A stretch of DNA of 64,000 nt from positions 44,165-108,164 of the forward strand of contig JACVZW010000009.1 of the NCBI GenBank assembly GCA_014654775.1, written 5' to 3'. This document shows positions 19,524 through 29,800 of the stretch, piece after piece (positions within the stretch are counted from its first letter, which is position 1; each line of letters begins with the position of its first letter). The position numbers and the translations under genes were made by a program. Origin of the DNA: Paracoccaceae bacterium (GTDB lineage Bacteria > Pseudomonadota > Alphaproteobacteria > Rhodobacterales > Rhodobacteraceae). The notes beneath the pieces were generated by a model. That model was not told the DNA's origin. It was given only the letters and a program-made list of their open reading frames with translations, and did not search any database.

Positions 19524-20285
19524 ATGGATATCGCTACCCTTGTCGGCCTTGTGGGCGCGGTCGTCATGATCATCGGGTCGATGATGTATGCGGGCGGCGT
19601 GTCACCTTTTGTCGACGTGGCGTCCGTCGTGATCGTGTTCGGCGGGACCTTCTTCATCGTGATGATGAAGATGCCGATGGGCGTATTCATCGGGCATTTC
19701 AAGGCGATGGGAAAAGCCTTCAAGCCATCCACCTTCGACATGCCTGCCGTGGTGGAGCGGATGGTCGAGTTGGCCACCGTGGCGCGCAAGGACGGGATGA
19801 TGGCGCTGGAAGGCCAGCAGGTGCCCGACCGGTTTTTTGAGCGTGGCTTGCAGATGCTGATCGACGGGGCGGATGAGGCGAAGCTTGTCAAGGCGATGAA
19901 ACAAGAGATCAAGGCGATGAAGTCGCGCCATGAGGGCAACCAAAGCGCGCTGAAGGCTTGGATCGATTATGGCCCCGCGATGGGCATGGTGGGGACGCTG
20001 ATCGGTCTGGTGCTGATGCTGGGCAACATGTCGGACCCGAAATCCATCGGTCCGGCCATGGCTGTGGCGCTGCTGACGACGCTTTATGGCGCGCTGATCG
20101 CCAACGTGATCTACGGGCCGATCCTGTCGAAACTGGAAGGCTATACCGCGGATGAAGTGGCCTATCGGGAATTGGTGATCGAAGGGCTGCGCGGGATCGC
20201 GCGCGGGGACAGCCCGCGCAACGTGCAGGAACAGATGGTGACGGTGCTGCCCCCGAAGGAGCAGGCGCGGCTGATGGCCGCCTGA
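19524..20285 (+). CDS. motA: Flagellar motor stator protein MotA
   Basis: MDIATLVGLVGAVVMIIGSMMYAGG, GNMSDPKSIGPAMAVALLTTLYG. Confidence 0.93.
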   Translation: MDIATLVGLVGAVVMIIGSMMYAGGVSPFVDVASVVIVFGGTFFIVMMKMPMGVFIGHFKAMGKAFKPSTFDMPAVVERMVELATVARKDGMMALEGQQVPDRFFERGLQMLIDGADEAKLVKAMKQEIKAMKSRHEGNQSALKAWIDYGPAMGMVGTLIGLVLMLGNMSDPKSIGPAMAVALLTTLYGALIANVIYGPILSKLEGYTADEVAYRELVIEGLRGIARGDSPRNVQEQMVTVLPPKEQARLMAA

Positions 20286-20295
20286 GGACGCAATC

Positions 20296-21495
20296 ATGGC
20301 CGCCGCAAAAGTCGTCGCATTGAAGGTGGTCCCCGTCCCTCCGGAGGAGGATGACGAGGATCAGAAGGCCTGCCCACCGGTCGGCGCACCCGCCTGGCTT
20401 GCGACCTTTGCCGATATCGCCACCAACCTGATGGCGTTCTTCGTGCTGATCCTTGGCTTTGCGAAGTTCGACGAGGTCAGCTTCAAGAAGATGGCCGGGT
20501 CGATGCGCGAAACCTTCGGCACGGAAATGGTGGCGCCCCTGCTGGAAAATCCCGAAGGCGGCACGGTTCTTGAAATGAGCTTTGAGCCGCAGGGGAAGCC
20601 GCCGGATTCTGTCGAGGGCGAGGAGCCGCCGAAAGGCGACGAAGGGCCTTGGCAGGATCGGGATGGCGAAAGCGACAGCCGCAGCCCGGCGGAGCAATTG
20701 CAGGAGAAGGTGGCGCAAGCCGCCGCGAAGGCGTTGATGGATGCACTGGCATCCGGCGAGGTGAAGGTGGAGCAGGGCAAGTCGCAGGTGACGATCCGCC
20801 TGCCGGAGGGCGAGAACCAGCCGACCGCCGAAGAGGTGGCGGAGGCGTTGGCACGTCTGGCCAAGACCGATCCCGAGCCGGTGGAAGAGCCGACATCAGG
20901 TGCAACGAATGACAGTGCCGAGCAGGTGGCCGAAGCCACGACCCCGCCGGATCAGCCCGCCGAGGAAGGTACGGGCGAGGCCGCGCCGGGAACAGGCGGC
21001 GCAGGTGGCACTGCCGAAGCAGGGCGTGGCACCAGCCCGGGCTTTGCCGAGGCCAAGCTGGGCGTGGCGCTGCGGGATCAAAGCGCGCAGGGGCTTGTCG
21101 AGGTGGAACGCCGGGATGGATCGGTCTTTGTGACCGTGGGCGCGGGCGGGGCCTTCACCTCGGGGTCTGCGGAACTGACGGATGATGCAAGACGCATCCT
21201 TGATGAGATCGCGCAGAACGGGCTGGCGCCGGGTGCGAAGGTGACGATCACGGGTCATACGGACAACGTGCCTTTGGCCAATTCGCCCTTCGGCGACAAT
21301 TTCGGGCTGGGTGCCGCGCGGGCTTCGGCCGTGGCGCAAGAGATGGTGCGGAGCGGGCTGGTGCGGCCCGACCAGATCAGCGTGGTGTCCAAGGGCGAAA
21401 CCGCGCCCGTGGCCGATAACCTGACGGATGAGGGCCGGGCCAAGAACCGGCGGATCGAGATTGAGATCGACTATGATGGCAAGGCGGGCGAGTGA
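20296..21495 (+). CDS. motB: Flagellar motor stator protein MotB
   Basis: TM region PAWLATFADIATNLMAFFVLILGFAKFDE and C-terminal OmpA domain ITGHTDNVP...NRRIEIEI; acidic low-complexity linker. Confidence 0.92.
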   Translation: MAAAKVVALKVVPVPPEEDDEDQKACPPVGAPAWLATFADIATNLMAFFVLILGFAKFDEVSFKKMAGSMRETFGTEMVAPLLENPEGGTVLEMSFEPQGKPPDSVEGEEPPKGDEGPWQDRDGESDSRSPAEQLQEKVAQAAAKALMDALASGEVKVEQGKSQVTIRLPEGENQPTAEEVAEALARLAKTDPEPVEEPTSGATNDSAEQVAEATTPPDQPAEEGTGEAAPGTGGAGGTAEAGRGTSPGFAEAKLGVALRDQSAQGLVEVERRDGSVFVTVGAGGAFTSGSAELTDDARRILDEIAQNGLAPGAKVTITGHTDNVPLANSPFGDNFGLGAARASAVAQEMVRSGLVRPDQISVVSKGETAPVADNLTDEGRAKNRRIEIEIDYDGKAGE

Positions 21496-21518
21496 AGCTG
21501 GCCCTTTGGGCCGATCGC

Positions 21519-21545
21519 TAAGACACGCGGCGGTTGTGCCGTTCC
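21519..21545 (+). promoter_or_regulatory. sigma-28-like promoter of fliD
   Basis: TAAG-N15-GCCGTTCC. Confidence 0.4.
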
Positions 21546-21571
21546 TGTTTGCACAAGATGAGGTCTGACCG

Positions 21572-23218
21572 ATGACCGTGGACATCCTTTCGTCGCTGAA
21601 CAAGAACGGCTCGGGGTTGAACCTGCGGGAGCTGACGACATCGCTTGTTTCGGCGGAGATCGAACCGCAGAAGGCGCGGCAGACCGCGCGGGTGGAGACG
21701 GCGAACACGCAGATCTCGGCCTTGGGAGAGGTGCGGGCGCAATTCGGCGTTCTGAACACTGCCGTGGATATTCTGCGGCAAAACCCCGTCCTGCGGGCCA
21801 CATCGGGCAATGCCGGGGTGGGCGTGACAATCACCGATCCGTCGAAAATCTCTAGCCAAACGATGACGGTTGGTGTGCAGCAGATCGCGCAGCGGCAGGT
21901 GCTGGAATTCAAGGGTTTCACCTCGCAGAGCCAGACGGTGGGGGCCGGGGCGATGCAGATCGCCTTCGGGACCTGGGCGGACGATGCTTTGGGCAATCCG
22001 CAGTTCACGGTGGACCCGTCGAGCACGGTGCGCACGCTGAACATTCCCGCCGGGGCCACGCTGAGCATGCTGGCCGAGACGATGAACAGCATTCCGGGCC
22101 TGTCGGCGCGGGTGCTGGACAAGGGGGATGGGACCTTCTCTCTGGGTGTGGTGTCCGAGATGGGCGCGGCGTCGAGCATGAACATCACGGTGACCCAGAC
22201 CGCGCCGGGGCTGTCGGCCTTTGACACCAATACCACCATCGACACGGTGCAGATTCAGGCGGCGCAGGATGCGCTGATCTCGGTCGACGGGATCACGGTG
22301 TCGCGGCAGACGAATGTGATCGATGACCTGATCCCGGGCGCGCGGCTGGATATCACGGCACCGCAGGGAACGACCACGACGGTGAATTTCGCGCGCAACA
22401 TCGAGACGGCCAGACTGAATATGGAGGCGCTGGTCGAGCAGGTGAACAACACGCGCAACCTGTTGAACGACCTGTCGGCGCGGGGTGTCGCGGGGGCGGA
22501 GGCAGGGGCGCTTGCTGGCGATCTGCTGGTCGAGAAGCTAAAATCCCAAATGACGGCGCTGATCGCCGCGCCGATCGCGGGGTTTGGCAGCGAGGCGAAA
22601 CGGTTGTCGGATTTTGGGGTGGTGACGAACCGCGACGGATCGCTGCGGTTGGATTCGCTGCGCTTTGAGCGGGCCTTCAATCAGGACCCGACGTCTTTCG
22701 ACATGGTGTTCAGCGACCGTCTGTCGGCAAGCGATTCACGGGTGACCGTGGGCGGGGCGCCCGGCGCTGCGGCGCAGGGCGGCAGTTTCGCCTTCCGGCG
22801 CGATGTGGCGACGGGGGTGGCGACGCTGGACGGAACGCCCGTCTTCCGCGTGCCGCAGCCAACCGGGCAGGATCAGTATTTCGCCTTTGGGGGGCGGCTG
22901 GCCGGGATGAACGTGACGGTGCCTGCGGACCTGACGGAAACCCAAGTGCGCTATGGCAAGAGCTTCCTGTCCACGCTGGAGAATATGCTGGATGGCGCCT
23001 TGGCGAGCGGGGCGAACAGCCTTGGGGAACGGGAAACGCAGTTGACCAGCCGGGTGACCGAGGCGACAGAGCGGCTGGAGGCGCTGGATGCGCGGGCGGA
23101 ACTGCTGGAGAAGCGGTATCTGTCGCGGTTCACGGCGATGGAGACAGCGATTGCCGGGCTGCGCAGCACGGGCACCTATCTGGATAACCTTGTCGCGCAG
23201 TGGAACAAGCCGGATTAA
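21572..23218 (+). CDS. fliD: Flagellar filament cap protein FliD
   Basis: 548 aa, FliD N- and C-terminal features. Confidence 0.88.
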   Translation: MTVDILSSLNKNGSGLNLRELTTSLVSAEIEPQKARQTARVETANTQISALGEVRAQFGVLNTAVDILRQNPVLRATSGNAGVGVTITDPSKISSQTMTVGVQQIAQRQVLEFKGFTSQSQTVGAGAMQIAFGTWADDALGNPQFTVDPSSTVRTLNIPAGATLSMLAETMNSIPGLSARVLDKGDGTFSLGVVSEMGAASSMNITVTQTAPGLSAFDTNTTIDTVQIQAAQDALISVDGITVSRQTNVIDDLIPGARLDITAPQGTTTTVNFARNIETARLNMEALVEQVNNTRNLLNDLSARGVAGAEAGALAGDLLVEKLKSQMTALIAAPIAGFGSEAKRLSDFGVVTNRDGSLRLDSLRFERAFNQDPTSFDMVFSDRLSASDSRVTVGGAPGAAAQGGSFAFRRDVATGVATLDGTPVFRVPQPTGQDQYFAFGGRLAGMNVTVPADLTETQVRYGKSFLSTLENMLDGALASGANSLGERETQLTSRVTEATERLEALDARAELLEKRYLSRFTAMETAIAGLRSTGTYLDNLVAQWNKPD

Positions 23219-23220
23219 AA

Positions 23221-23256
23221 AGGGCCGCCCCTGAGAACTTCTCTTAGGGCGGCCCG
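23221..23256. terminator. Bidirectional terminator between convergent fliD and fleQ
   Basis: GGGCCGCCC...GGGCGGCCC hairpin; T-run (CCCTTTTTAAT) on the minus strand. Confidence 0.8.
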
Positions 23257-23303
23257 AGACCTTTTCCATCGCGAAGGGGAAGACGCGGGAAAAGGAGATT
23301 GCG

Positions 23304-24410
23304 TCAGGCCACGAGGCCGCGGCGGATGCCGAATTTCTTCATCTTTTCGATCAGGGTCGTGCGGCGCAGGCGCAGCGCATCGGCGGCCTGCGCGACATTG
23401 CCTTGCCGTTTGTCCAGCGCGGCCTCGATCAGAGCGACTTCAATATCGCGGATGTAGCCGCGCAGGTCGATGTCGCCCAGACGCTGCAGCGCGTCGTGGA
23501 ACTGCGAGGGATCGGGCAGATCACCCTTGGCCTGCGGAGCGGGCGGTTCGGGCATCGCCACATCGGCGGTTTCCGGGTCGGGCATTTCCATGCCGAGCAG
23601 GTTGTCGCGAACATGGCGCGCGGTGACCATGCGGCCCGGCAGCATGACGAAGGCGCGCATCAGGACATTCTTCAGCTCGCGGATATTGCCCGGCCACGGA
23701 TGGGCCGAAAGCGCGCGAATGGCGCCCAGATCGAAATGCGGGGGTTCGGCGGCGGGGTTGGCGCTGCTGTATTCTTCGATCAGGCGGGCGAGGATGAGGG
23801 GGATATCGGCGGTGCGTTCGGCAAGGCTGGGCACCGAGAGCGGGAAGACCGAGATGCGGAAGAAGAGGTCGGCGCGGAAGGTGCCCGCGGCCACGGCGGC
23901 GGTGAGGTCGCGGTGCGTGGCGGTGACAAGGCGGAAGTCGACGGTCTGTTCGGAGCTGGCCCCCAGACGCTGAATGCGGCGGCTTTCGAGGACGCGCAGA
24001 AGCTTGGCCTGCAGGGCGAGGGGCATGTCGCCGATCTCGTCCAGAAAGAGGGTGCCGCCGGCGGCCTGTTCGATGCGGCCCGGGCGGGCACGTTCGGCAC
24101 CGGTGAAAGCGCCCTTCTCATGGCCGAAGAGTTCGCTTTCCAGAAGCTCGGCCGGGATGGCGGCGCAGTTGACGGCGATCAGCGCGCCCTTGCGGCCAGA
24201 GGCGCGGTGCAGCGCCTCGGCCACCAGTTCCTTGCCGGCCCCGGTGGGACCCCGGACGAGGACGGCGGCATCCGAGACGGCGACAGCGGCGATCATCCGC
24301 TTGAGCTGACGCATCGGGGCGGTTTCTCCGACGATGATGCGATCGACCATGGTTACGGGAACGGGAAGGGCTTGGGCAGAAACATCACGGTCAATCCAGT
24401 GCGTCGTCAT
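23304..24410 (-). CDS. fleQ: FleQ-like sigma-54-dependent activator with Fis-type HTH, no receiver domain
   Basis: GPTGAGKE Walker A, GAFTGA, C-terminal HTH ([26 protein letters not shown]); start set at MTTHWIDRD. Confidence 0.88.
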   Translation of the reverse strand: MTTHWIDRDVSAQALPVPVTMVDRIIVGETAPMRQLKRMIAAVAVSDAAVLVRGPTGAGKELVAEALHRASGRKGALIAVNCAAIPAELLESELFGHEKGAFTGAERARPGRIEQAAGGTLFLDEIGDMPLALQAKLLRVLESRRIQRLGASSEQTVDFRLVTATHRDLTAAVAAGTFRADLFFRISVFPLSVPSLAERTADIPLILARLIEEYSSANPAAEPPHFDLGAIRALSAHPWPGNIRELKNVLMRAFVMLPGRMVTARHVRDNLLGMEMPDPETADVAMPEPPAPQAKGDLPDPSQFHDALQRLGDIDLRGYIRDIEVALIEAALDKRQGNVAQAADALRLRRTTLIEKMKKFGIRRGLVA

Positions 24411-24595
24411 AAGAAATCTCCTACGGTTCACGAGGGTCAATTCATAGTGGCAATTGGGACGATTCAATGACGCGGCGGCGCGAGTTGGATTTGGAAACGT
24501 ATGCCAGGTGATCGGGCGTATAGGTATGGGCCATACTTACGGATGGTCAATTTCGATATAAACTACAATGCGTTAACAGGCGTTAGACAAATGGT

Positions 24596-25540
24596 TTATG
24601 GGTCATTTGCCAGCAGTTCACGCATTGCTTCGACTTCGGACCAGCGGTGGCGCAGGCGCGGGGGCAGATTTTCGGGCAGAGCAAGGGTCGTGGCGGCGGC
24701 GGCAAGGACCATGGGCAGGTCGGGCGCGGGGCGCGGGATCACCGGGGCCGCAGCGGGGGTCGGGCGTGGCGGCGGGGCACGGTCGGGCCGGGGTTCGGGC
24801 AAGTCGGAGGGGGCTGCGGCAAGCGTGTCTGGCGCGGGGGCGTCGGGCGCGGGCTCTTCGAGGCTGTCGAAGGGGGTTTCGCCTTCCCAGCCATCGGCGG
24901 GCGGCGCGGAGGCCAGCGCGATGAGGGGGGACCCGCCATGCGCGAGGATGCCGTCGAGTTCGGTTGGGATCGCGGTGAGAAGCGTGCCGCCTTCGGCGGC
25001 GGCCTCACCCCCCTCTTCCGGGGTAAAGCGGAAGGAAGAACGGGCGGCCATGACCTTTTCGAGATAGCGTTGTCCACGTTCGGGATCGGTGGAGTGATAG
25101 GCGGAGGCCGCCACTTCCCACGATCCGAGGCGGTTGTGCAGTTCGGTCATGAAGCGGGCGGCGTAGCGGGTGTTGCGGACCGGATCGATCATCTCTTCCG
25201 GCGAGGCGAAACCTGCGGAGTGCCATTTCCAGTTCAACTGCATACAGCCGATGTCGATATTGGTGACGCCACGGGCAAGCGCCTCGGCCAGATAGGCGAG
25301 CGCCTCTTCGCGGGTGTCGAAATACATTCCCTTGCCGCCTTCGTTCAGCGTCCAGGGCCAGGGCGCGATGCCGCCATTGCCCGTTCCGCGCCCAGCTTCG
25401 ACCAGTGAGATGGCGGGGAGAAGGCCGTCGGGGATGCCAGCTTCGGCCCCGGCCTCGGCGGCGAGGCGGGCGCAATCCTGCGCCGCGGCAAGGCCGGGGG
25501 CAAGGAGCGCGAGGCAGAGGGCAAGGGCACGGCGGATCAT
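24596..25540 (-). CDS. sltF: Flagellar lytic transglycosylase SltF-like
   Basis: Signal peptide; SLT-like NIDIGCMQLNWKWHSAGFASPEEMIDPVRNTRYAARFM; P/A/E-rich C-terminus; located next to flgL. Confidence 0.8.
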   Translation of the reverse strand: MIRRALALCLALLAPGLAAAQDCARLAAEAGAEAGIPDGLLPAISLVEAGRGTGNGGIAPWPWTLNEGGKGMYFDTREEALAYLAEALARGVTNIDIGCMQLNWKWHSAGFASPEEMIDPVRNTRYAARFMTELHNRLGSWEVAASAYHSTDPERGQRYLEKVMAARSSFRFTPEEGGEAAAEGGTLLTAIPTELDGILAHGGSPLIALASAPPADGWEGETPFDSLEEPAPDAPAPDTLAAAPSDLPEPRPDRAPPPRPTPAAAPVIPRPAPDLPMVLAAAATTLALPENLPPRLRHRWSEVEAMRELLANDP

Positions 25541-25578
25541 GCCCGCCCTTCTGCAAGGGGCGGGCCAGATGCGCCGGA

Positions 25579-26850
25579 TCAGCGGATATAGTCGAAGAGG
25601 GTGGACCCGTTGATCTTGACGAAGGTCTGCTGCGATGCCTGTTCGGTGAGGAGGAGTTGCTGCACCCGTGTGATGGCGGCGGCGACGTCCAGATCCTCTA
25701 GCCCCGCGACGGCCTTGTCGACGCGCAGCTTGCGGTCGGCGAGGACGGCGGCGTGATCTTCGGCAAGGCGGCCCAGCGCACCCACCTCGGCCCGTTGGGC
25801 GGCGGCGTGGGTGACAGCATCGCCGAAGGCCCCGACGAGGCGGGTGGCAGAGATGGCATCGTTGCGCAAAAGGATGCCGCTGCGGATCGGCTGCAGCGAC
25901 TGGTCGAGGGCGACGAGGCTGGCGACGGGCGCGCGCGGGCTGTCGGGCTGCGAGAAGTTGGACAGGTGGATGTCGCCGATAGAGGAGAGGATGAAGCTTT
26001 GCCCATCCGGCGCGAGCGTCGCGGTGACACCCGTCTGGGGCGTGGCCGCGTTGATGGCGGCGAGCATGGAGTCGGGGGCGCCAGTCATCACCTCGGCCGA
26101 GATGCGGGTGCTGCCGTTGGGGCCGGTGAGATCGAAGCTGAGCGTCGCGGGGTTGCGGGTGGTGATGGGCGAAAAGAGGGCCTGCCCTGCGACCGTGCTG
26201 TCGGGGCGGGCGGTCTGCAGCGGTATGGTGAGCGAGGCGATGAGGTCATCCACCATTTCGAACAGGCTTTTCGCTTCGCCACTATCTGTCGGGACGGACA
26301 TAAAGACTTCGGACCCGTTCAGGCCCGTGGCCAGCGTGGCGGTTTCGGTGAGCCGGAGCGTCGGTCGGCCGCCATCGCCGCGATATTCGACGCCGTTCGG
26401 ACCATCGGTGAAGGGTTCGCCGCTGCCGAAGCCCGCGAAGAGGGGCAGGCCGAAGGTGTCGCGCGCATTCGCGACGGTGAGGAGCGAGGTGCGCAGCGAT
26501 TCCGCCTCGGACCGCAGACCGGCGAAGCCCTCTTCGGTCAGCGTGTCGTTGGCGGCCTGCAGCGAGATCTGCTGGAAGGCGCGGATGATGTTGCCAAGCT
26601 CTCCCATCTGGAGATCGGCCTGATCGAGGCGGTCGGTGGCGAGCTGCGCATTTTCGGTGAAGCGGTCGATCGCGCCGCGCTGTTCGGTGACGGCGGACAG
26701 CTTGGCCGCGCGCATCGGATCGGCCGAAGGGCGGGGGTCGTTCTTGCCGGAGGAGATCTGCGCCTGCAGGTCGGAGATTTCGCCCGAGAGGCGGTTGAAA
26801 TTCTCCATCGTGATCTTGCCGAAGAGGGCGTTGCCGATGCTGCCGGCCAT
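25579..26850 (-). CDS. flgL: Flagellar hook-associated protein FlgL
   Basis: Flagellin-like N-terminus (LSGEISDLQAQISSGKNDPRPSADPMRAAKLS); next to flgK. Confidence 0.85.
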   Translation of the reverse strand: MAGSIGNALFGKITMENFNRLSGEISDLQAQISSGKNDPRPSADPMRAAKLSAVTEQRGAIDRFTENAQLATDRLDQADLQMGELGNIIRAFQQISLQAANDTLTEEGFAGLRSEAESLRTSLLTVANARDTFGLPLFAGFGSGEPFTDGPNGVEYRGDGGRPTLRLTETATLATGLNGSEVFMSVPTDSGEAKSLFEMVDDLIASLTIPLQTARPDSTVAGQALFSPITTRNPATLSFDLTGPNGSTRISAEVMTGAPDSMLAAINAATPQTGVTATLAPDGQSFILSSIGDIHLSNFSQPDSPRAPVASLVALDQSLQPIRSGILLRNDAISATRLVGAFGDAVTHAAAQRAEVGALGRLAEDHAAVLADRKLRVDKAVAGLEDLDVAAAITRVQQLLLTEQASQQTFVKINGSTLFDYIR

Positions 26851-26873
26851 AGGTTGGACCTTTCAGAAAAGGG

Positions 26874-29800
26874 TCAGAGCGAGGAGATGAGGGTATCGAA
26901 GAGTTCCTGCGCCACGCGCATGATCTGGGCGGCGGCGTTGTAGTTCTGTTGCAGTTCCAGAAGGCGGGCGGCCTCGGCATCCAGATCGACGGCGCCCTGT
27001 TCGGCATCGGCGCGGCGGATGGTGTCGTGGACAGCCTCGCGGGCCGAGACGCGCTGGCCTGCGGCGGCGGCGCGGGTGCCGACTTCGGATTGCAGGTTGG
27101 AGAGGATGGAGGCAAAGCCGCCCCGGCCCGTGGTGACATCGGCGAAGCGCAGGCCGAGGATGGCGTCGAGCGCGCGTCCGTCATTGCGGCCGTCGGTGTT
27201 GGGGGTAAGGCGGAAGCTGTCGCCCGTGGCCGGGTTGCCGGTGACTGAGATTGAAAGGCCGTCGATCACGGTGCCGCCCGTCGAATCGAGGACGCGGGTG
27301 CCGATGGAATGGCCCGTGGCGATGTCGAAGAGGCCGACGCGGTTGGCGGTGGCATCAAGGACGCGCAATTCGACAGAAGGTAGGATGCTGGGCGGCGGGC
27401 CTGCGGTGATGGAGCCTGCAAGGCGCAGGTTGCTGGCCCCGGTCATCACCACGATCAGGTCTTCGGGGGGCAGGTTGGTGAGGTTGATCCGCTGTCCAGC
27501 CAGCGAGGAGGTCGTGACGGGGATGTTTAGCGCGCTGCCGTTGGAGGACAGGGCGGTGAGGCTGGCCCCTGTGACCGAGACAGCGGCGCCGAGAGAGGAG
27601 AAGCCTGCGGCCTGTGCACCCGGCAGGATGCGGGCATTGGCCGAAGTGGCAGGGAGCAACAGGGTGATCGCGCCTGTACCATCGACAGAGGCTGTGCCGG
27701 GGAAGCCGGGGGGAAGGGTAACGGTCGGGCCGCCATTGACGGTGAGGGTGTAGAGGGTGCTGCCCACCTCGACCTGCATCGGCACCGGGTAGGGGCCGGT
27801 GGCGGGCTGGCCCGTCAGGCGCGACTGCGGCAGTTGCGCGGGGGCAAGGCCGAAAGCAGCGACGGAAGAGGTGTTGGGGATGGAGAGGAAGCCCGCCTCC
27901 GTGCTGCCGCCGTTGACGGTGAGTTGCAGGCGGTTGGAGGCATCGAAACTGGCCGAGAGGCGGCCGGTTTCCGGGCCGCTGACCTGCACGGCACCGCCTT
28001 GCATGCGCAGGACGTAATCCTGCCCGTCGAGGCGGACGATGGTGGAGGTGCCATCGGCGGGCAGGCTGCCGAGGGCTGCGCCGGAGAGGCTGGCAGTCGG
28101 CATGTCTTCGCGCAGGAGCGTGGCAAGGCCTGCGGCCACATCGGCGGCAGAGCTGGCCGCGCCAGTGGCGGTGTTGAAGGTGACGCTGCGCCCGCCCAAG
28201 GTGAGGCCGTAATCGGTGGGGCCGGCCAAGGCCCCGGTGGCGGCGGCGGTGGAGCCGTCGATGGCGGGATCGAAGGCGAAGGTGAGCGTGCGCCCTGCCC
28301 CGGCGGCAGTGGCGGTGGAGGTGACCAGCCCGCCCTGCAGGGCATCGGCGGTGGAGTCGATGCGGGTCGCGTCGATGGTGACGGTGAAGCCCTGCGACTG
28401 GGACAAGGTGACCTGACCGGACAGGCGCGCGGCATCCACCCCGGCCCCAAGGGTGACGCCTGCGGCAAGCGTCTGCCCGTTGGCCGTGGCCGGGGTCAGT
28501 GTGACCGTGCCTGCGCCGGCATGAGTGAGGTTGGTGATGCGCAGATCCGCGCCACCCGGGTGGGTGAGCAGGAGGCGCGTGCCATCGGGCGACAGTTGCG
28601 CCGCGACACCGGTGGAGCCTGTCAGGGCGTTGACCGACAGGAGCAGCGAATCCAGCCGACCGCCCGCGACATCGCCCGTCACGGTGAGTGGCGTGCCATT
28701 GCTGCCTTCAAGCAGGAAGGACACGCGCCCGTCACCCGCGACAGTGAGTTGGGCAGAGGTGGAGGCGCGCGCCTCGAGCCCCGGATAGATGTCGTTCATC
28801 ATCTGGGCGAGGCGCTGCGCGCTGCTGCCGGGGGGCAGGGTCAGCGGGATGGGCGATGCGCCGGGTTCTTCGAGAAGGATGCTGCGGGCGGGGGAGGCGG
28901 CTGCTTCGATCGAGCCCGACCACGTGACGGGGGCATGCGGGGCGAAGGTCGCGGTCTGCAGGCCGCTGGCCTGATCGCTGTTGAGCGTGAGGCCGCGATA
29001 GCCGACGCCGCCCGGTCCTTCGAGATAGTCGGTGACGTATTCCGCGCCGGGGAGGAAACCGTTCGCCTCGGTGAAGAGCAGCGCGATCTCGGCAGCGGAG
29101 AGGGGGGTGCCCGCGATCTGGCGGCCCTCGCGGGTGAAGATCTGCAGCGTGCCGCCCTGTGCCGCGCCGGGGGTGATGGCCGCCCCTGCGCCGTCAAGCG
29201 TGGCAGAGGTGATGTTGCCCGTGTTGCGCGACAAGGTCAGCGCGCCGTCGGTGCCTGCGGCGGCAAGGCCGAGGGAGGCGAAGGTTTCGCCCGCGCCGGT
29301 TTCGAACTGCCCGGAGGTCAGGGCGGCGGCGAGTTGCGCGACGGTCCAGCCCGCGGGGCGGGGGCCGCCCCCGGCCAGCGTGGTGAGGTTGAAGGTGTGG
29401 GGCGTGCCGTCCAGCGTGACGGTCAGGCTGCTGGTGCCATCGACGGCGGCATCGGCCAGCGCAAATTCGGCCGAGGATTGCGCGCCGAGGCTGGCGAAGC
29501 TGGCCGCTGTCGCGCCGGCGGGGATGTAGCCCACGACACCGGAGGACAGCAGCGTGACCGCGCCCGCCGCCGTGTTCGCGCCGGTGAGGAGGGTGGAAAG
29601 TTCCGGCACGGTCGGGGGGGCGACGGTTGTCGCCGCCATGGCAACGGAGCCGGAGCCGGTATTGCCCGGGGCGGGGGCCACGAGGGTGGCGACGGCGGCG
29701 GCAAGGCGTTCGGGCACTTCGGGCAGGAAGCGCATGTTGATCGCCAGTCCCGTCGTGGGGTTGAAGGTGAGGCGGTCGCCATTGGCGGGTTCGCCGTCGA

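Noticed and set aside
24555-24590. CtrA-type TTAA-N7-TTAA site near GCGTTAACAGGCGTTAG upstream of fleQ
   Set aside because: Spacing and second half-site do not match the consensus (TTAA-N6-TTAG)
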